50,756 nt of DNA from the NCBI GenBank assembly GCA_903862955.1, contig CAIPAH010000019.1, forward strand, positions 1 to 50,756, in the 5' to 3' direction. The DNA comes from an uncultured Opitutia bacterium. Lineage in GTDB: Bacteria > Verrucomicrobiota > Verrucomicrobiia > Opitutales > Opitutaceae. Of this stretch, positions 33,399-42,726 are shown piece by piece. The notes under the pieces were generated by a model, which had not been told where the DNA came from, did no database searches, and worked only from the letters and a program-made list of their open reading frames with translations. Every line of letters begins with the position of its first letter. The stretch's first letter is position 1. The position numbers were made by a program, and so were the translations under genes.

Positions 33399-34292
33399 TC
33401 AGTCCCCGTAGTGCACCCAGCGGCGACCGAGGCGGAAGTTGAGCCAGGTGATGAGCAGGATCACCGCGAACAGCAGCCACGCCATCGCGCTGGCCAGCCC
33501 CATGTGAAAATACGTGAAGGCCTGCTGGTAGAGGTTGAGCCCGTAAAACAGCGTCGCGCGTGCCGGTCCCCCGGGTGTGAGCCCTTGGGCGGCGCCGAAG
33601 GCGTAGGCGAGATCGAAGACCTTGAGCGCGCCGATCACGCCCATGACGAGGTTGAAGAAAATCACCGGCGAAATCTGCGGCAGCGTGATGTGCCGGAACC
33701 GCGCCCACGCGTCCGCGCCGTCGATGTGCGCCGCCTCGTAAAGCTCCCGCGGCACGTTCTGCAGCCCGCCGAGGAAGATCACCATCGGGTAACCAAAGCC
33801 CCAGAGGCTGATCAAAATTACCACGGGCAGCGCCCACGTGGGCGAGCTGACCCACGCGGGCCCGGCGACGCCGCCGAGCGCCAGCAGGCGGTTGAGCAGG
33901 CCGCCGTCCGACTGGAAGATGTAGACAAAAACCGCCACGCTCGCGGCCTGTGGCAGGATCGACGGCAGGAAATACACCGCGCGCCAAAACCCCCGCCCCC
34001 GCACCGGCTGGTTGAGCAACAACGCGACGCCCAGCGCCGCCGCCAGCGAGAGCGGCAGCTGCACGGCGGTGAACACAAGCGTGACTTTCACCGACGCCCA
34101 GAACGCGGGATCGGACTTCAACAGATAGACGTAGTTGCGCAGGCCGATGAAGCGCGGCGCGGTGACGACGTCATACTGGCAAAAACTCAGCCAGAGCGAA
34201 TCGAGCATCGGCCACAGGTTGAAGACCGCGAAGCCCGCCAGCGCGGGACCCGCCAGCAGCCAGAACCAGAGCAACTCGGCGCGGCGGTTCAT
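33399..34292 (-). CDS. Sugar ABC transporter permease, MalF type
   Basis: 297 residues, about six helices. The EAA loop reads LYEAAHIDGADAWARFRHITLP (first 20: LYEAAHIDGADAWARFRHIT). The N-terminus MNRRAELLWFWLLAGPALAG is typical of this subunit. The start overlaps the binding-protein stop by four bases. It pairs with the MalG-type permease to import an oligosaccharide, plausibly released by the neighbouring hydrolases. Confidence 0.93.
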   Translation of the reverse strand: MNRRAELLWFWLLAGPALAGFAVFNLWPMLDSLWLSFCQYDVVTAPRFIGLRNYVYLLKSDPAFWASVKVTLVFTAVQLPLSLAAALGVALLLNQPVRGRGFWRAVYFLPSILPQAASVAVFVYIFQSDGGLLNRLLALGGVAGPAWVSSPTWALPVVILISLWGFGYPMVIFLGGLQNVPRELYEAAHIDGADAWARFRHITLPQISPVIFFNLVMGVIGALKVFDLAYAFGAAQGLTPGGPARATLFYGLNLYQQAFTYFHMGLASAMAWLLFAVILLITWLNFRLGRRWVHYGD

Positions 34293-35593
34293 GGGCCGGC
34301 GACCGCAAGAGTCGCGAGGTAGTCATTGACCGCGGCAGCGGCGCGATGGCCGGCCTCCTCCGGGGTGATCTCGCCGAGGACCATGCGATCCACTTCGGGC
34401 TGCACCACCTGCAGCATGATCTCAATGTAGTTGGGGTGCCGCGGAATCGGCAGGGAGTATTTCAACTGCTCGTAAACCGCCGCGAGGTTGCGGGGGTTGC
34501 CGGTGCGGTGGGGATCGTGGATCTGCGCCTCGGCAATCGAGCGACGCACGGAGATGCTGCCGCGCCGCACGACCTCCTCGATCGCCGCGGGCCGCGTCAT
34601 GTATTTCATGAGCGCCCACGCCTCCTCGGGATGCTGGCAGGTGCGACTGAGCGAGTACCCCGCGATGGCGACCTCGCCGCCCGTGCGCGAGGCGGGGCCG
34701 GCGGGTAGGAGCTGCACGTCCCAGTCGAGGCCCGGCACCTGGTTGTAGTTGAGCCAGAAATTGACGTGGCCCACGACCTGCATCGCCACGCGCTGGTTGA
34801 CGAACCCATTGAGCGGCTCGAAGCCACCCGGCGCGCTGATGTGAAACTTGCTCGATTTCTCGAGGTAGAACCGCAGCCCCGTGATCGCCGCGGGTGAATC
34901 GAGCACGCAGCGGCGTCCGTCCGGCGAGAACACCGTGCCGCCCGCCTGCCGGACATACGTGAGCCATTCGCCCCACCAGCCTTCCATGCGCGAGCAGCCC
35001 CACACGCCCGGATCCGTGGCGGTGGCCGGGCGCGTGAGCTTCTGGCCGGCTTGCACGAGGTCGTCCCACGTCCAGCTGGCCGTCGGCTCGGCCACGCCGG
35101 CGGCGCGGACCAGGCCGCGGTTAAAATAGAGCAGCGCGACGTTCACCGTCTCCGGCACCACGAAATAGTGCCCCTCGTGCTGCATCGCCGCGCGGATCTC
35201 GGGAAAGTAATCGTCGAGCCCGATCTCCGCGGCGTCGCGCCGCACGAACGGCGTGAGATCGCCCGTGAACGGCCGCAGGTAGCTCGCCCACACGTCGCCC
35301 GAGTAAAACAGGTCTGGCGTCTGGCCCGCGGCCGCGAGCGTCTTGAACTTCATGTGATACTCGCTGCCCGGCACCCAGATGATGCGCACCTCAACGCCCG
35401 GATGCTGCCGCTCGAACTCCGCCACCTCCTGCTCGTAGTAGTCACGCAAGGGCGAAATAAAGACGATCCACGTGATCACCTTGTGGTTGGGGGTGGAGCG
35501 CGGTTCACGGCTGTGGCCCGCCCACCAAAAACCCGTCACCGCCATCAAGGTGAGGGCCAGCCAGAACAGGGATTCGCGGTAGCGCGGGGGCAT
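34289..35593 (-). CDS. Extracellular solute-binding protein of a sugar ABC transporter
   Basis: 434 residues from the ATG at 35593. The N-terminal helix (FWLALTLMAVTGFWWAG) has no lipobox, so it is a membrane anchor or a signal peptide. The body is a family 1 binding protein: YYEQEVAEFERQHPGVEVRI, GQTPDLFYSGDVWASYLRP, PEEAWALMKYMTRP. First gene of the importer unit. The ligand is probably an oligosaccharide, by neighbours. There are several in-frame upstream Met codons, so the start is open. Confidence 0.88.
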   Translation of the reverse strand: MPPRYRESLFWLALTLMAVTGFWWAGHSREPRSTPNHKVITWIVFISPLRDYYEQEVAEFERQHPGVEVRIIWVPGSEYHMKFKTLAAAGQTPDLFYSGDVWASYLRPFTGDLTPFVRRDAAEIGLDDYFPEIRAAMQHEGHYFVVPETVNVALLYFNRGLVRAAGVAEPTASWTWDDLVQAGQKLTRPATATDPGVWGCSRMEGWWGEWLTYVRQAGGTVFSPDGRRCVLDSPAAITGLRFYLEKSSKFHISAPGGFEPLNGFVNQRVAMQVVGHVNFWLNYNQVPGLDWDVQLLPAGPASRTGGEVAIAGYSLSRTCQHPEEAWALMKYMTRPAAIEEVVRRGSISVRRSIAEAQIHDPHRTGNPRNLAAVYEQLKYSLPIPRHPNYIEIMLQVVQPEVDRMVLGEITPEEAGHRAAAAVNDYLATLAVAGP

Positions 35594-35668
35594 GGGGGTG
35601 ATGCCAGTCGGCCCCAGCATCGCCCGTTTCATCCCCCGCCCGCAAGCCGGCAATCCGCACCGGATCGG

Positions 35669-35738
35669 TTTAAGCCGGAAGCCAGGAAACCAGGAGAATG
35701 TCAGGAAGTGTTCCTGGCTTCTTGGCTTCCGGCTAAAA
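35669..35738. repeat. Modular palindromic repeat, minimal copy
   Basis: Only the outer arms (TTTAAGCCGGAAGCCAGGAA and TTCTTGGCTTCCGGCTAAAA) around a 20-base centre. It shows that the outer arms can exist without the inner modules. It lies between the binding protein and cinA. Confidence 0.85.
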
Positions 35739-35755
35739 CTACGTCCCCGCGCACG

Positions 35756-37090
35756 TCACTGCATCACGCCCGTGCGACGCAGCGGGATGGCGCCACCCTT
35801 CTGCGCGCGGACCAGTTCACGCCGCAGCCAGTCCAGCGCCGCATTCACCGCGCGGCTCTTCACCGTCTGGCGCGGGCCCGGATAGCTGAGCGCCTTGGAC
35901 CACACGCCGTGCGGCGCGTGCAGCGCGATGAAGATCGTGCCCACCGGGTTGCCCCCGGTACCGTTCTTGGCGCTCGCGCCGGCAAAGCCCGTCACCGCCA
36001 GCGCGTAGTCCGCACTGAGCGTCTCCGCCGCCCCCGTCGCCATCGCCACCGCGGCCTCCGCGCTGACCGCGCCGTGCTGCAACAGCAGGCACTCCGGCAC
36101 GTCGAGCAGCTCCATCTTGGCATCGTTGGAGCAGCAGACGACGCCGCCGGCAAAAAATTTGCACGCCCCGCACACCTCGGTAAACGCCTGCGCGATCAAG
36201 CCGCCTGTGGCCGTCTCGGCCACCGCCAGGCGCTTGTCCTGCGCGCGCAGCAGGTCGGCGCACACCTTCGCCATCGAGTCATGGCCGTAGCCGACAAAAT
36301 CCTCGCCCAGCAACTGGGCGCACTCGGCAGCGACGTCCTCGAGCTGGGCCAACGAAAGTTTCCCGCTCGGCGAGCTGACCCGGCAGTCCACCTGCCCTTG
36401 GTGCGCGCAAAACGCCACGCTGAGCGCGTCGCCGCGCTTGTCGAAGATCGGCTGCAGCCGCGTCTCCAGCGCCGACTCGCCGATCCCGGCCGTGCGGAGC
36501 TGGATGTAAGCCTCGCGGTCGAGCAGCAACCCCAGCTTCGCCAGCCGCGGCAGCACTTGCTCGACGAACATCGGCTGCAACTCGTTCGGCGGCCCGGGCA
36601 GCATGCAGAGCACCTTGCCGTCCTGCTCGACCCAAAGTCCCGGCGCCGTCCCGTGCGCATTCGGGAGCACTTCGCCGCGCTCAAATTTATAGGCCTGCTT
36701 GAGGTTGTTCGGCGTCATCTTGCGTCCAAACGCCACAAAACGCTCCGCAATCGCCTGCTCGATCGCCGGGTCAAACACCAGCTTCTGCCCCAGCACCTCG
36801 GCCAGCACCTCGCGGGTGCGGTCATCGCAGGTCGGCCCGAGTCCACCGGTCGTGATGATCACGTCCGCGGACGCCCAGCTCTCGCGGAACTGACGCGCAA
36901 TCGCGTCGGCCTCGTCCGTGATCGTCACATTGCGCTGCAAAAGTACCCCACGGCGGCCCAGTTGCGCGCCGATGAAGGTCAGGTGGCCGTTGGCGGTCAG
37001 GCCCAGCAGCAGTTCGTCCCCAAGCGTGAGCAGCTCGTAACGTTTGGAGACGATGGGCGTGGCGGGAGAGGTGGACGGGGATGAAACCAT
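35756..37090 (-). CDS. cinA: CinA family nicotinamide-nucleotide amidase/MoCF-like protein
   Basis: 444 residues. The N-terminal MoCF-like domain (residues 1-170) has the sugar-phosphate binding block IITTGGLGPTCDD. The C-terminal domain (residues 280-440) has TATGGLIAQAF and FAGGVVCCSNDAK, then AVTGFAGA and NPVGTIFIALHAPHG, which fit the PncC amidase fold. The usual ESCTGG motif is ETATGG here. The role is pyridine-nucleotide repair (NMN deamidation), with a historic link to competence. It is divergent from the P-loop kinase gene with 37 bases between. Confidence 0.92.
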   Translation of the reverse strand: MVSSPSTSPATPIVSKRYELLTLGDELLLGLTANGHLTFIGAQLGRRGVLLQRNVTITDEADAIARQFRESWASADVIITTGGLGPTCDDRTREVLAEVLGQKLVFDPAIEQAIAERFVAFGRKMTPNNLKQAYKFERGEVLPNAHGTAPGLWVEQDGKVLCMLPGPPNELQPMFVEQVLPRLAKLGLLLDREAYIQLRTAGIGESALETRLQPIFDKRGDALSVAFCAHQGQVDCRVSSPSGKLSLAQLEDVAAECAQLLGEDFVGYGHDSMAKVCADLLRAQDKRLAVAETATGGLIAQAFTEVCGACKFFAGGVVCCSNDAKMELLDVPECLLLQHGAVSAEAAVAMATGAAETLSADYALAVTGFAGASAKNGTGGNPVGTIFIALHAPHGVWSKALSYPGPRQTVKSRAVNAALDWLRRELVRAQKGGAIPLRRTGVMQ

Positions 37091-37127
37091 ACTTGCGAGC
37101 CGAGGAGACTAGGCGGATTTTGGAAAA

Positions 37128-37667
37128 ATGCCAGCCGCTCCGCGCCCTTCGCCGCCCCTGCCCGCCGACGTCATTCTGCTCAACGGGACGTCCAGCGCGG
37201 GCAAATCCAGCCTGGCACGGGCGTTGCAACGTCGCGCGGGCATTCCACTGCTGCATGCGTCGCTCGACACGTTCACCGACATGTTCCTCTGGGACGCGGT
37301 GACGGGTCCCGCCGAGCGCGCTCGCTGCCACGCCGCCGGGGTCGATCACTTTCACCGGGCGCTGGCGATGTTCGCGGCCGGTCCGTTCGGGATCGTCGTC
37401 GATCACCTGATCCTCGGCCCCGAGTGGAACACCGCCACGTGGGCCGCCTTGGTGGGACGCCGCGTGCATTTCATCGGGGTGCGCTGCCCGCTGCCCATCC
37501 TGCTCGCGCGCGAGCGCGCCCGGCCTGACCGGCAGGCCGGACTGGCGGAGCGCCAGCTTGCGCACGTGCATCGCAACCAGACTTACGACCTCGAAGTGGA
37601 CACGTCCGTGGCCACGCCCGAGGAATGCGCGGATCGCATCCTCGCATTCATCCGCCAGCGCGCCTGA
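37128..37667 (+). CDS. Chloramphenicol-phosphotransferase-like P-loop kinase
   Basis: 179 residues. A Walker A motif lies in LNGTSSAGKSSLARAL (residues about 18-34). LLHASLDTFTDMFLWD, then GIVVDHLILGP and FIGVRCPLPILLARERAR (lid arginines), follow the pattern of the chloramphenicol 3-O-phosphotransferase family. The true substrate is not known; most homologues outside Streptomyces are of unknown role. The stop is one base before uvrC, so the two are coupled. Confidence 0.8.
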   Translation: MPAAPRPSPPLPADVILLNGTSSAGKSSLARALQRRAGIPLLHASLDTFTDMFLWDAVTGPAERARCHAAGVDHFHRALAMFAAGPFGIVVDHLILGPEWNTATWAALVGRRVHFIGVRCPLPILLARERARPDRQAGLAERQLAHVHRNQTYDLEVDTSVATPEECADRILAFIRQRA

Positions 37668-37668
37668 C

Positions 37669-39183
37669 ATGAGCGACCCGGCTTCAACTCTGAAAGAAAA
37701 AATCCGCCGCCTGCCGGACAAGCCGGGCGTGTATCTGATGAAGGACCGGCTGGGACGCATCATCTACGTCGGCAAGGCCAAGAGCCTCAAGAAGCGCGTG
37801 TCGTCGTATTTTCAGCGCGGGCGGGTCCGCACGATCGCGCAGCCGAAGATCCGCGCGCTGATCGATGTGATCGCGGACCTCGAAACCTACGAGGTGAAGT
37901 CCGAGCCCGAGGCCCTGCTGCTCGAGGGCAAGCTGATCAAGCAGTGGCGGCCGCGCTACAACACCGACTTCACCGACGACAAGCGCTTCCTGCTCGTGCG
38001 TGTCGATCCCGGCGAGGTGCTGCCGCGCTTTCGTCTCACGCGCATCAAGAAGGACGACCGCTCGCGCTACTTCGGGCCGTTCGCCCACAGCGGCCTGCTG
38101 CGCAAGACCCTTGCGCAAATGCGCCGGCAGTTCGGCATCCTGCTCGGCGACGGCACGCCGCAGCAGCTGCCCGACGGCCAGTGGCAGCTCTACGACGACG
38201 TGCGCTCTGAACTTTACGGCGCCCAGACCATCGTCTCGGCCGCCGATTACCGGCGCCGCGTCGAGGAGGCCAGTGCGTTCCTCGAGGGCAAGTCCCGGGA
38301 GTGGCTCGCCACGCTGCGGCAGGAAATGACCACCGCCGCCGAACGGCGCGAGTTCGAGAAGGCCGCCGAACTGCGCGACGTCGTGTTCGCGCTCGACCAG
38401 ACGCTCGCCAAGACCCGCACGTTCACGCGACTCGATCCCACGCGCCCCTCCGGCGACCAGGACGCGCTGCGCGCCCTCGGCGAGGCACTTTCCCTGGCCG
38501 GCCCCCCGCGCACGATGGAGTGCTTCGACATCTCGCACATCTCCGGCACGTTCGTCGTCGCCTCGATGGTCCACTTCGCCGACGGTCGGCCCGACAAGGA
38601 CCAGTATCGCCGGTTCTCGATCAAGAGTTTCATCGGCAACGACGACTTTCGCGCGATGGAGGAGGTCGTCGGGCGCCGTTACCGCCGGCTCACGGAGGAG
38701 GCCAAGCCGTTCCCTGACCTCGTCGTGATCGACGGCGGGCGCGGCCAGGTCGCCGCCGCGCTGAAGGCGTTCGTGGGCCTCGACGTGATGCCTCCGCCCA
38801 TCATCGGCCTCGCGAAAAAACTGGAGACCGTGGTCTTCCCCGACGCCCGCCCGCCGCTCAATCTCCCGCTGAACCACCCCGCGTTAAACCTCCTCCAGCG
38901 CCTGCGCGACGAGGCCCACCGCTTCGCCAACACCTACAACGCCGACCTGCGCTCGCGCAAAATCCGCGAAAGCGTGCTCGAAGATTACCCCGGATTGGGG
39001 CCCGTCCGCCGCGCTGCGCTGCTCGCGCATTTCGGCTCGATCGAAAAAATCCGCGCCGCCACCGCCGCCCAGCTCGGCGAGGCGCCCGGCTTCGGGCCCA
39101 AGCTCGCCGCCGAGCTGCACGCGTTTCTCCACGCGCCAGCTCCCGCCAATCCGCCGCCGGAGGAAATGCCCGCGGCCGAATGA
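37669..39183 (+). CDS. uvrC: UvrABC system subunit C (excinuclease)
   Basis: 504 residues from the ATG at 37669. It makes the two incisions in nucleotide excision repair. The GIY-YIG nuclease is at the N-terminus (GVYLMKDRLGRIIYVGKAKS). The UvrB-binding UVR motif is RREFEKAAELRDVVFALDQ. The RNase H-like endonuclease has MECFDISHISGTFVVASMVH and DLVVIDGGRGQV. Two C-terminal helix-hairpin-helix units close the protein (DYPGLGPVRRAALLAHFGSI, FGPKLAAELH). About 100 residues shorter than the E. coli enzyme, yet all domains are present. Confidence 0.96.
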   Translation: MSDPASTLKEKIRRLPDKPGVYLMKDRLGRIIYVGKAKSLKKRVSSYFQRGRVRTIAQPKIRALIDVIADLETYEVKSEPEALLLEGKLIKQWRPRYNTDFTDDKRFLLVRVDPGEVLPRFRLTRIKKDDRSRYFGPFAHSGLLRKTLAQMRRQFGILLGDGTPQQLPDGQWQLYDDVRSELYGAQTIVSAADYRRRVEEASAFLEGKSREWLATLRQEMTTAAERREFEKAAELRDVVFALDQTLAKTRTFTRLDPTRPSGDQDALRALGEALSLAGPPRTMECFDISHISGTFVVASMVHFADGRPDKDQYRRFSIKSFIGNDDFRAMEEVVGRRYRRLTEEAKPFPDLVVIDGGRGQVAAALKAFVGLDVMPPPIIGLAKKLETVVFPDARPPLNLPLNHPALNLLQRLRDEAHRFANTYNADLRSRKIRESVLEDYPGLGPVRRAALLAHFGSIEKIRAATAAQLGEAPGFGPKLAAELHAFLHAPAPANPPPEEMPAAE

Positions 39184-39235
39184 TTCGCTCGCATCTCCGC
39201 CGTCCCTCGGCGCAGGCTGTTGCTTTCACGCCTTC

Positions 39236-40744
39236 ATGAAACTCCTGCGCCTATCGTTCCTGTGGCTGTCCCTCGCGGTTTGCGGACGCACCGAGGTCAC
39301 CCTCGCCCCGCTGTTCCAGGATCACGCCGTGCTGCAGCGCGACCAGCCCGTGCCCGTCTGGGGACGCGCCGCGCCCGGCGAACACGTCACGGTGGCGTTT
39401 CAAGGCCAGCTCGTCGGCACCACCGCCATCGCGGACGGCCGCTGGATGGTTTACCTCGCGGCCCTGCCTGCCTCGGCCGAGTCCGCCGACCTCGTCGTGA
39501 CCGGCGCGAACGTCATCACGCTGCACGACATTCTCGTGGGCGAAGTCTGGCTGGCCTCGGGCCAGTCCAACATGGAGTGGCCCCTGAAGTGGGCCGTCAA
39601 CGGTCCCGCCGAGGTCGCCGCGGCAAATCATCCCCAGCTGCGACTGTTCAGCGTCGTGCACCAGGTCGCTTCGGAGCCCGCCATCACCGTGAAAGGCAGC
39701 TGGCAACCGTGCACGCCGGAGTCGGTGCCGATGTTCAGCGCGATCAGCTATTTCTTCGCCCGCGATCTGCAGAAAAAACTCGGCGTGCCCGTCGGCGTGA
39801 TCGGCACCTACTGGGGTGGCACCCCGATCGAGTCGTGGACGGACAGCGTCACCCTCCGTGGCACCAAGGCCTGGCCGGAGATTGAGGACCGCTGGCAGAA
39901 AAGCCTGCCGGGCTCCGCCGAATACGCGGCACGCTATCCCGCCCTCCGCGCCGCGTGGGGCGTGGCCGAAGAACACGCCATCGCGACGCACACCAAGAAT
40001 CCCCTCACCTGGCCGCCGCCGCCGATGGGCCTCGGCACCCCGTTCCAGCCCAGCGGCCTGTTCAATGGCATGATTGCGCCGCTCCAGCCCTATGCCTTGC
40101 GCGGCGCGATCTGGTATCAAGGCGAGCAAAACTGGCCGCGGCCGGACGCCTACGCGGAGCTGTTCCCCACGTTGATCCGGTCGTGGCGCGCCCAGTGGGG
40201 CGAAGGCGATTTCCCGTTCTATTTTGTGCAAATCGCCAATTACGTCATGGCCGACGATCACACCGGTCGCGCCTGGGCCCGGCTGCGTGATGCGCAGACC
40301 AGCGCCCTCAGCCTGCCCGCCACCGGCATGGCGGTCGCGATCGACATCGGCGATCCCAAGGACATTCACCCCCGCAACAAACAGGAAGTCGGCCGCCGGC
40401 TGGCTCTCATCGCCAAGACCCAAGCCTACGGCATCCCCGGCGACTTCCAAGGGCCCACCTTTTCCTTTGTCACGGGTGAAAAGAGCTCCCTGCGCGTGCA
40501 CTTCAAGCACGCGTCCACAGGCCTCATTTCCGCCAACCGTCCGGTCCAGTCCCTCGAAATCGCCGGCGCCGACAGGATCTTCCATCCCGCCGTCGGCAGG
40601 ATCGAACGCGACACGCTCGTCGTGTCCGCCCGCGAAGTGAAGCAACCCCTCGCCGTGCGTTACGCGTGGTCCAACGCCCCCGTCGCCAATCTCTTCAACG
40701 GCGCCGGCCTCCCCGCCGTGCCGTTTCGCTCCGACGATTGGTGA
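39236..40744 (+). CDS. Sialate O-acetylesterase (SASA/GDSL-like)
   Basis: 502 residues with a signal peptide (LLRLSFLWLSLAVCG). The catalytic serine is in EVWLASGQSNMEWPL (near residue 108). The oxyanion block is AIWYQGEQNWPRPDAYAELF. The catalytic His/Asp are in DPKDIHPRNKQEVGRRLA (near 379). It removes O-acetyl groups from sialic acids or other sugars outside the cytoplasm. It fits with the fucosidase, beta-mannosidase and sugar importer nearby as part of glycan use. The start at 39236 is supported by the signal peptide. Confidence 0.9.
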   Translation: MKLLRLSFLWLSLAVCGRTEVTLAPLFQDHAVLQRDQPVPVWGRAAPGEHVTVAFQGQLVGTTAIADGRWMVYLAALPASAESADLVVTGANVITLHDILVGEVWLASGQSNMEWPLKWAVNGPAEVAAANHPQLRLFSVVHQVASEPAITVKGSWQPCTPESVPMFSAISYFFARDLQKKLGVPVGVIGTYWGGTPIESWTDSVTLRGTKAWPEIEDRWQKSLPGSAEYAARYPALRAAWGVAEEHAIATHTKNPLTWPPPPMGLGTPFQPSGLFNGMIAPLQPYALRGAIWYQGEQNWPRPDAYAELFPTLIRSWRAQWGEGDFPFYFVQIANYVMADDHTGRAWARLRDAQTSALSLPATGMAVAIDIGDPKDIHPRNKQEVGRRLALIAKTQAYGIPGDFQGPTFSFVTGEKSSLRVHFKHASTGLISANRPVQSLEIAGADRIFHPAVGRIERDTLVVSAREVKQPLAVRYAWSNAPVANLFNGAGLPAVPFRSDDW

Positions 40745-40749
40745 GGCCG

Positions 40750-40897
40750 TTTTAACCGGAAGCCCCGCCGTCGCCAAGGCTATGGCGGGCAAGCAGGAAA
40801 CCAGGAACCTTGTAAAGCGGCCAGTCCGGGGTGATCGTCGGTGCGGAAACCGACGACCACCTCAGTCTTGTTTCTGGTTTCCTGGCTTCCGGCTAAA
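40750..40897. repeat. Modular palindromic repeat carrying the extra CCCGCC hairpin module
   Basis: The left arm GTTTTAACCGGAAG is interrupted by a 31-base module (40763-40793, AGCCCCGCCGTCGCCAAGGC...) before GCAGGAAACCAGGAACC. The right arm is uninterrupted (CTGGTTTCCTGGCTTCCGGC). The inner hairpin GTCGGTGCGGAAACCGAC occurs as at 2482 and 32440. The module equals that of the partial copy at 71-101 in reverse orientation. Confidence 0.85.
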
Positions 40898-40954
40898 CAA
40901 ATCTTCCTAAGATTCCGCCGCCGGCCCCGTCTGTCATGGAGATCCCTCCCCTCC

Positions 40955-42619
40955 ATGAAACGTCTCCTCGCCTCCTTCGGCGCGCTCACTGCCGCCGCTC
41001 TCATCTCCGCCGCGCCTGTGCCGGTGGACTCCGCCATCACGGCCGTCACAGTCTACACTGACCGCGCCGTCGTCACCCGCACCGGCAGCATTGAGCTGCC
41101 CGGTGGCATCACCGAACTCGTCTTCGCCAACCTGCCGGAGGCGCTCAACGAGCACTCGCTCCAGGTCACCGGCAAGGGCACCGCGCAGGCCGTCATCCTC
41201 GACGTCGCCAGCCGGCAGACCTACGTCGACTTCACGCCCAATGCGCGCGTGAAGGAACTCGAGGACCAACTCCGCGCGTTGCAGAAACAAATGCGCGCCA
41301 TCGACGACCGCGGCGGCGTGCTCACCGCCCAGGGCGCCATGCTCGACCGGATGGAGGCCGCACTGTTCGCACCGCCCACCAAGGACGTGCCCCGGCCCGA
41401 CCTCGCGCAGTTCACCAACTCCCTGACCTTCCTGTCCGAGCAGAAAACCCGCCTTGTGACCGAGCGCGCGACGCTCGATGAGCAGCGCGAGGACCTGCAG
41501 AACAAGCTCAACACGACCTCAAATCAGCTCAACGAACTGCGCGGCGCCGGTGGGCGCAGCTACAAGACCGTGACGGTGCGCGTCACCGCCTCGCAGCCGG
41601 GCAATCTCGCCGTCGCGCTGTCCTACACCGTCCCCGGCGCCAGCTGGGTGCCGAGCTACGATGCCCGCGTCCTCAGCAGCGAACACGCCGTCGCCCTCGG
41701 CTACTTCGGCGTCGTCCACCAGAGCACCGGCGAAGACTGGAAGGACGTCGCGCTGACGCTCTCCACCGCGCGTCCCGGCTTCGGCGGCGCCGCGCCGGTG
41801 CTTTCGCCGTGGAACCTCGATGTCTATCTCCCCCGCCCTGCCTCCGTCATGTATGAGGCCCGGCGCGAGGACCTGCTCCAGGCCAAGCTCGCCGGCGCCG
41901 TGAACATGCAGACCCTCACGAGTAATGCGCCCGCGGTCGGTTTCGGTCTCGATATAAAGGAAAAAGACGCCGAGCTGGCCGCCGCCACGATTGAAGCCGG
42001 CGCGACGAGCGCGTCGTTCAAGATCGCCACGACCGCCAGCGTGCCGAGCGACAATTCGCCGCAAAAGGTGCCGATCACCAGCGCGCGCCTGCACGCCAAT
42101 CCCGAATACCTCACCTCGCCCAAGCACCTCGCCACCGCCTTCCTCACCGCCAAGGTGTTCAACACGTCCGAGTTCCCGCTGCTCGGCGGCGCGATGAATG
42201 TCTTCCTCGACGGCACCTTCGTCGCCACCAGCGGCCTGCGCACCGTCATGCCCGGCGAGAAATTCGACCTCGCGCTCGGCGCCGACGAGGGCATCGCCGT
42301 GAAATACAAGCGCGTGAACAAATTCACCGAGTCCACCGGCCTCACCAACTCCGGCCAGCGCATCACCTACGAGTATCTGATCACCGTGCAGAACAACAAG
42401 CGCACCGCCGAGCACGTGATCGTCGCCGACCAGGTGCCGGTCTCGCGCAACGAGAAGATCACCGTGAAGGTGCTCGCGCCGGATGCCGAGGACGTGAAGC
42501 CCACCGAAGAGGGCATCCTCAAGTGGCCCCTCGACCTCAAGCCCGCCGAAAAGCGCGAGCTGACCGTCAAGTTCACCGTCGACTACGCCAACGCCGTGAA
42601 CGTCGTAGGCTTGGAATGA
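40955..42619 (+). CDS. MuiA-like protein of the DUF4139 family
   Basis: 554 residues from the ATG at 40955, with a signal peptide (LLASFGALTAAALISAAPVP). N-terminal DUF4140-like part SAITAVTVYTDRAVVTRTG, then a coiled coil (KELEDQLRALQKQMRAIDDR). The C-terminal DUF4139 domain has GASWVPSYDARVLSSEH and ITYEYLITVQNNKRTAEHVI. The family is named after mucoidy inhibitor A; its biochemical role is unknown. Secreted or periplasmic. Single gene after the repeat. Confidence 0.88.
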   Translation: MKRLLASFGALTAAALISAAPVPVDSAITAVTVYTDRAVVTRTGSIELPGGITELVFANLPEALNEHSLQVTGKGTAQAVILDVASRQTYVDFTPNARVKELEDQLRALQKQMRAIDDRGGVLTAQGAMLDRMEAALFAPPTKDVPRPDLAQFTNSLTFLSEQKTRLVTERATLDEQREDLQNKLNTTSNQLNELRGAGGRSYKTVTVRVTASQPGNLAVALSYTVPGASWVPSYDARVLSSEHAVALGYFGVVHQSTGEDWKDVALTLSTARPGFGGAAPVLSPWNLDVYLPRPASVMYEARREDLLQAKLAGAVNMQTLTSNAPAVGFGLDIKEKDAELAAATIEAGATSASFKIATTASVPSDNSPQKVPITSARLHANPEYLTSPKHLATAFLTAKVFNTSEFPLLGGAMNVFLDGTFVATSGLRTVMPGEKFDLALGADEGIAVKYKRVNKFTESTGLTNSGQRITYEYLITVQNNKRTAEHVIVADQVPVSRNEKITVKVLAPDAEDVKPTEEGILKWPLDLKPAEKRELTVKFTVDYANAVNVVGLE

Positions 42620-42621
42620 AA

Positions 42622-42652
42622 GGTGGGCCATGCGCTCCGCGCGCGGCCCATC
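42622..42652. repeat. Hairpin just after the MuiA-like gene
   Basis: GGTGGGCC and GGCCCATC flank a GC-rich centre (ATGCGCTCCGCGCGC). There is no T-run. It is a possible 3' end structure or REP. Confidence 0.4.
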
Positions 42653-42656
42653 TGTC

Positions 42657-42726
42657 AGCCACAAAGAGGCACAAGAAGCACAAAAGGGATTTCCTGCTTC
42701 TTGTGCTTTTTGCGCCTCTTTGTGGC
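42657..42726. repeat. Inverted repeat AGCCACAAAGAGGC family
   Basis: The left arm AGCCACAAAGAGGCACAAGA... (42657-42684) and the right arm ...TTTTGCGCCTCTTTGTGGCT (42695-42726) are complementary over 14 perfect bases and a weaker extension. The centre is only about 10 bases. Part of this arm (CGCCTCTTCGTGGC) also occurs at 28365-28380. It is A-rich, unlike the surrounding genome. Confidence 0.8.

Noticed and set aside
29159-33442. A very long plus-strand open frame (1427 codons) over the fucosidase and ABC permease genes
   Set aside because: It runs through two palindromic repeats and antisense to several genes with clear family motifs. The product is Arg/Pro-rich without any domain.
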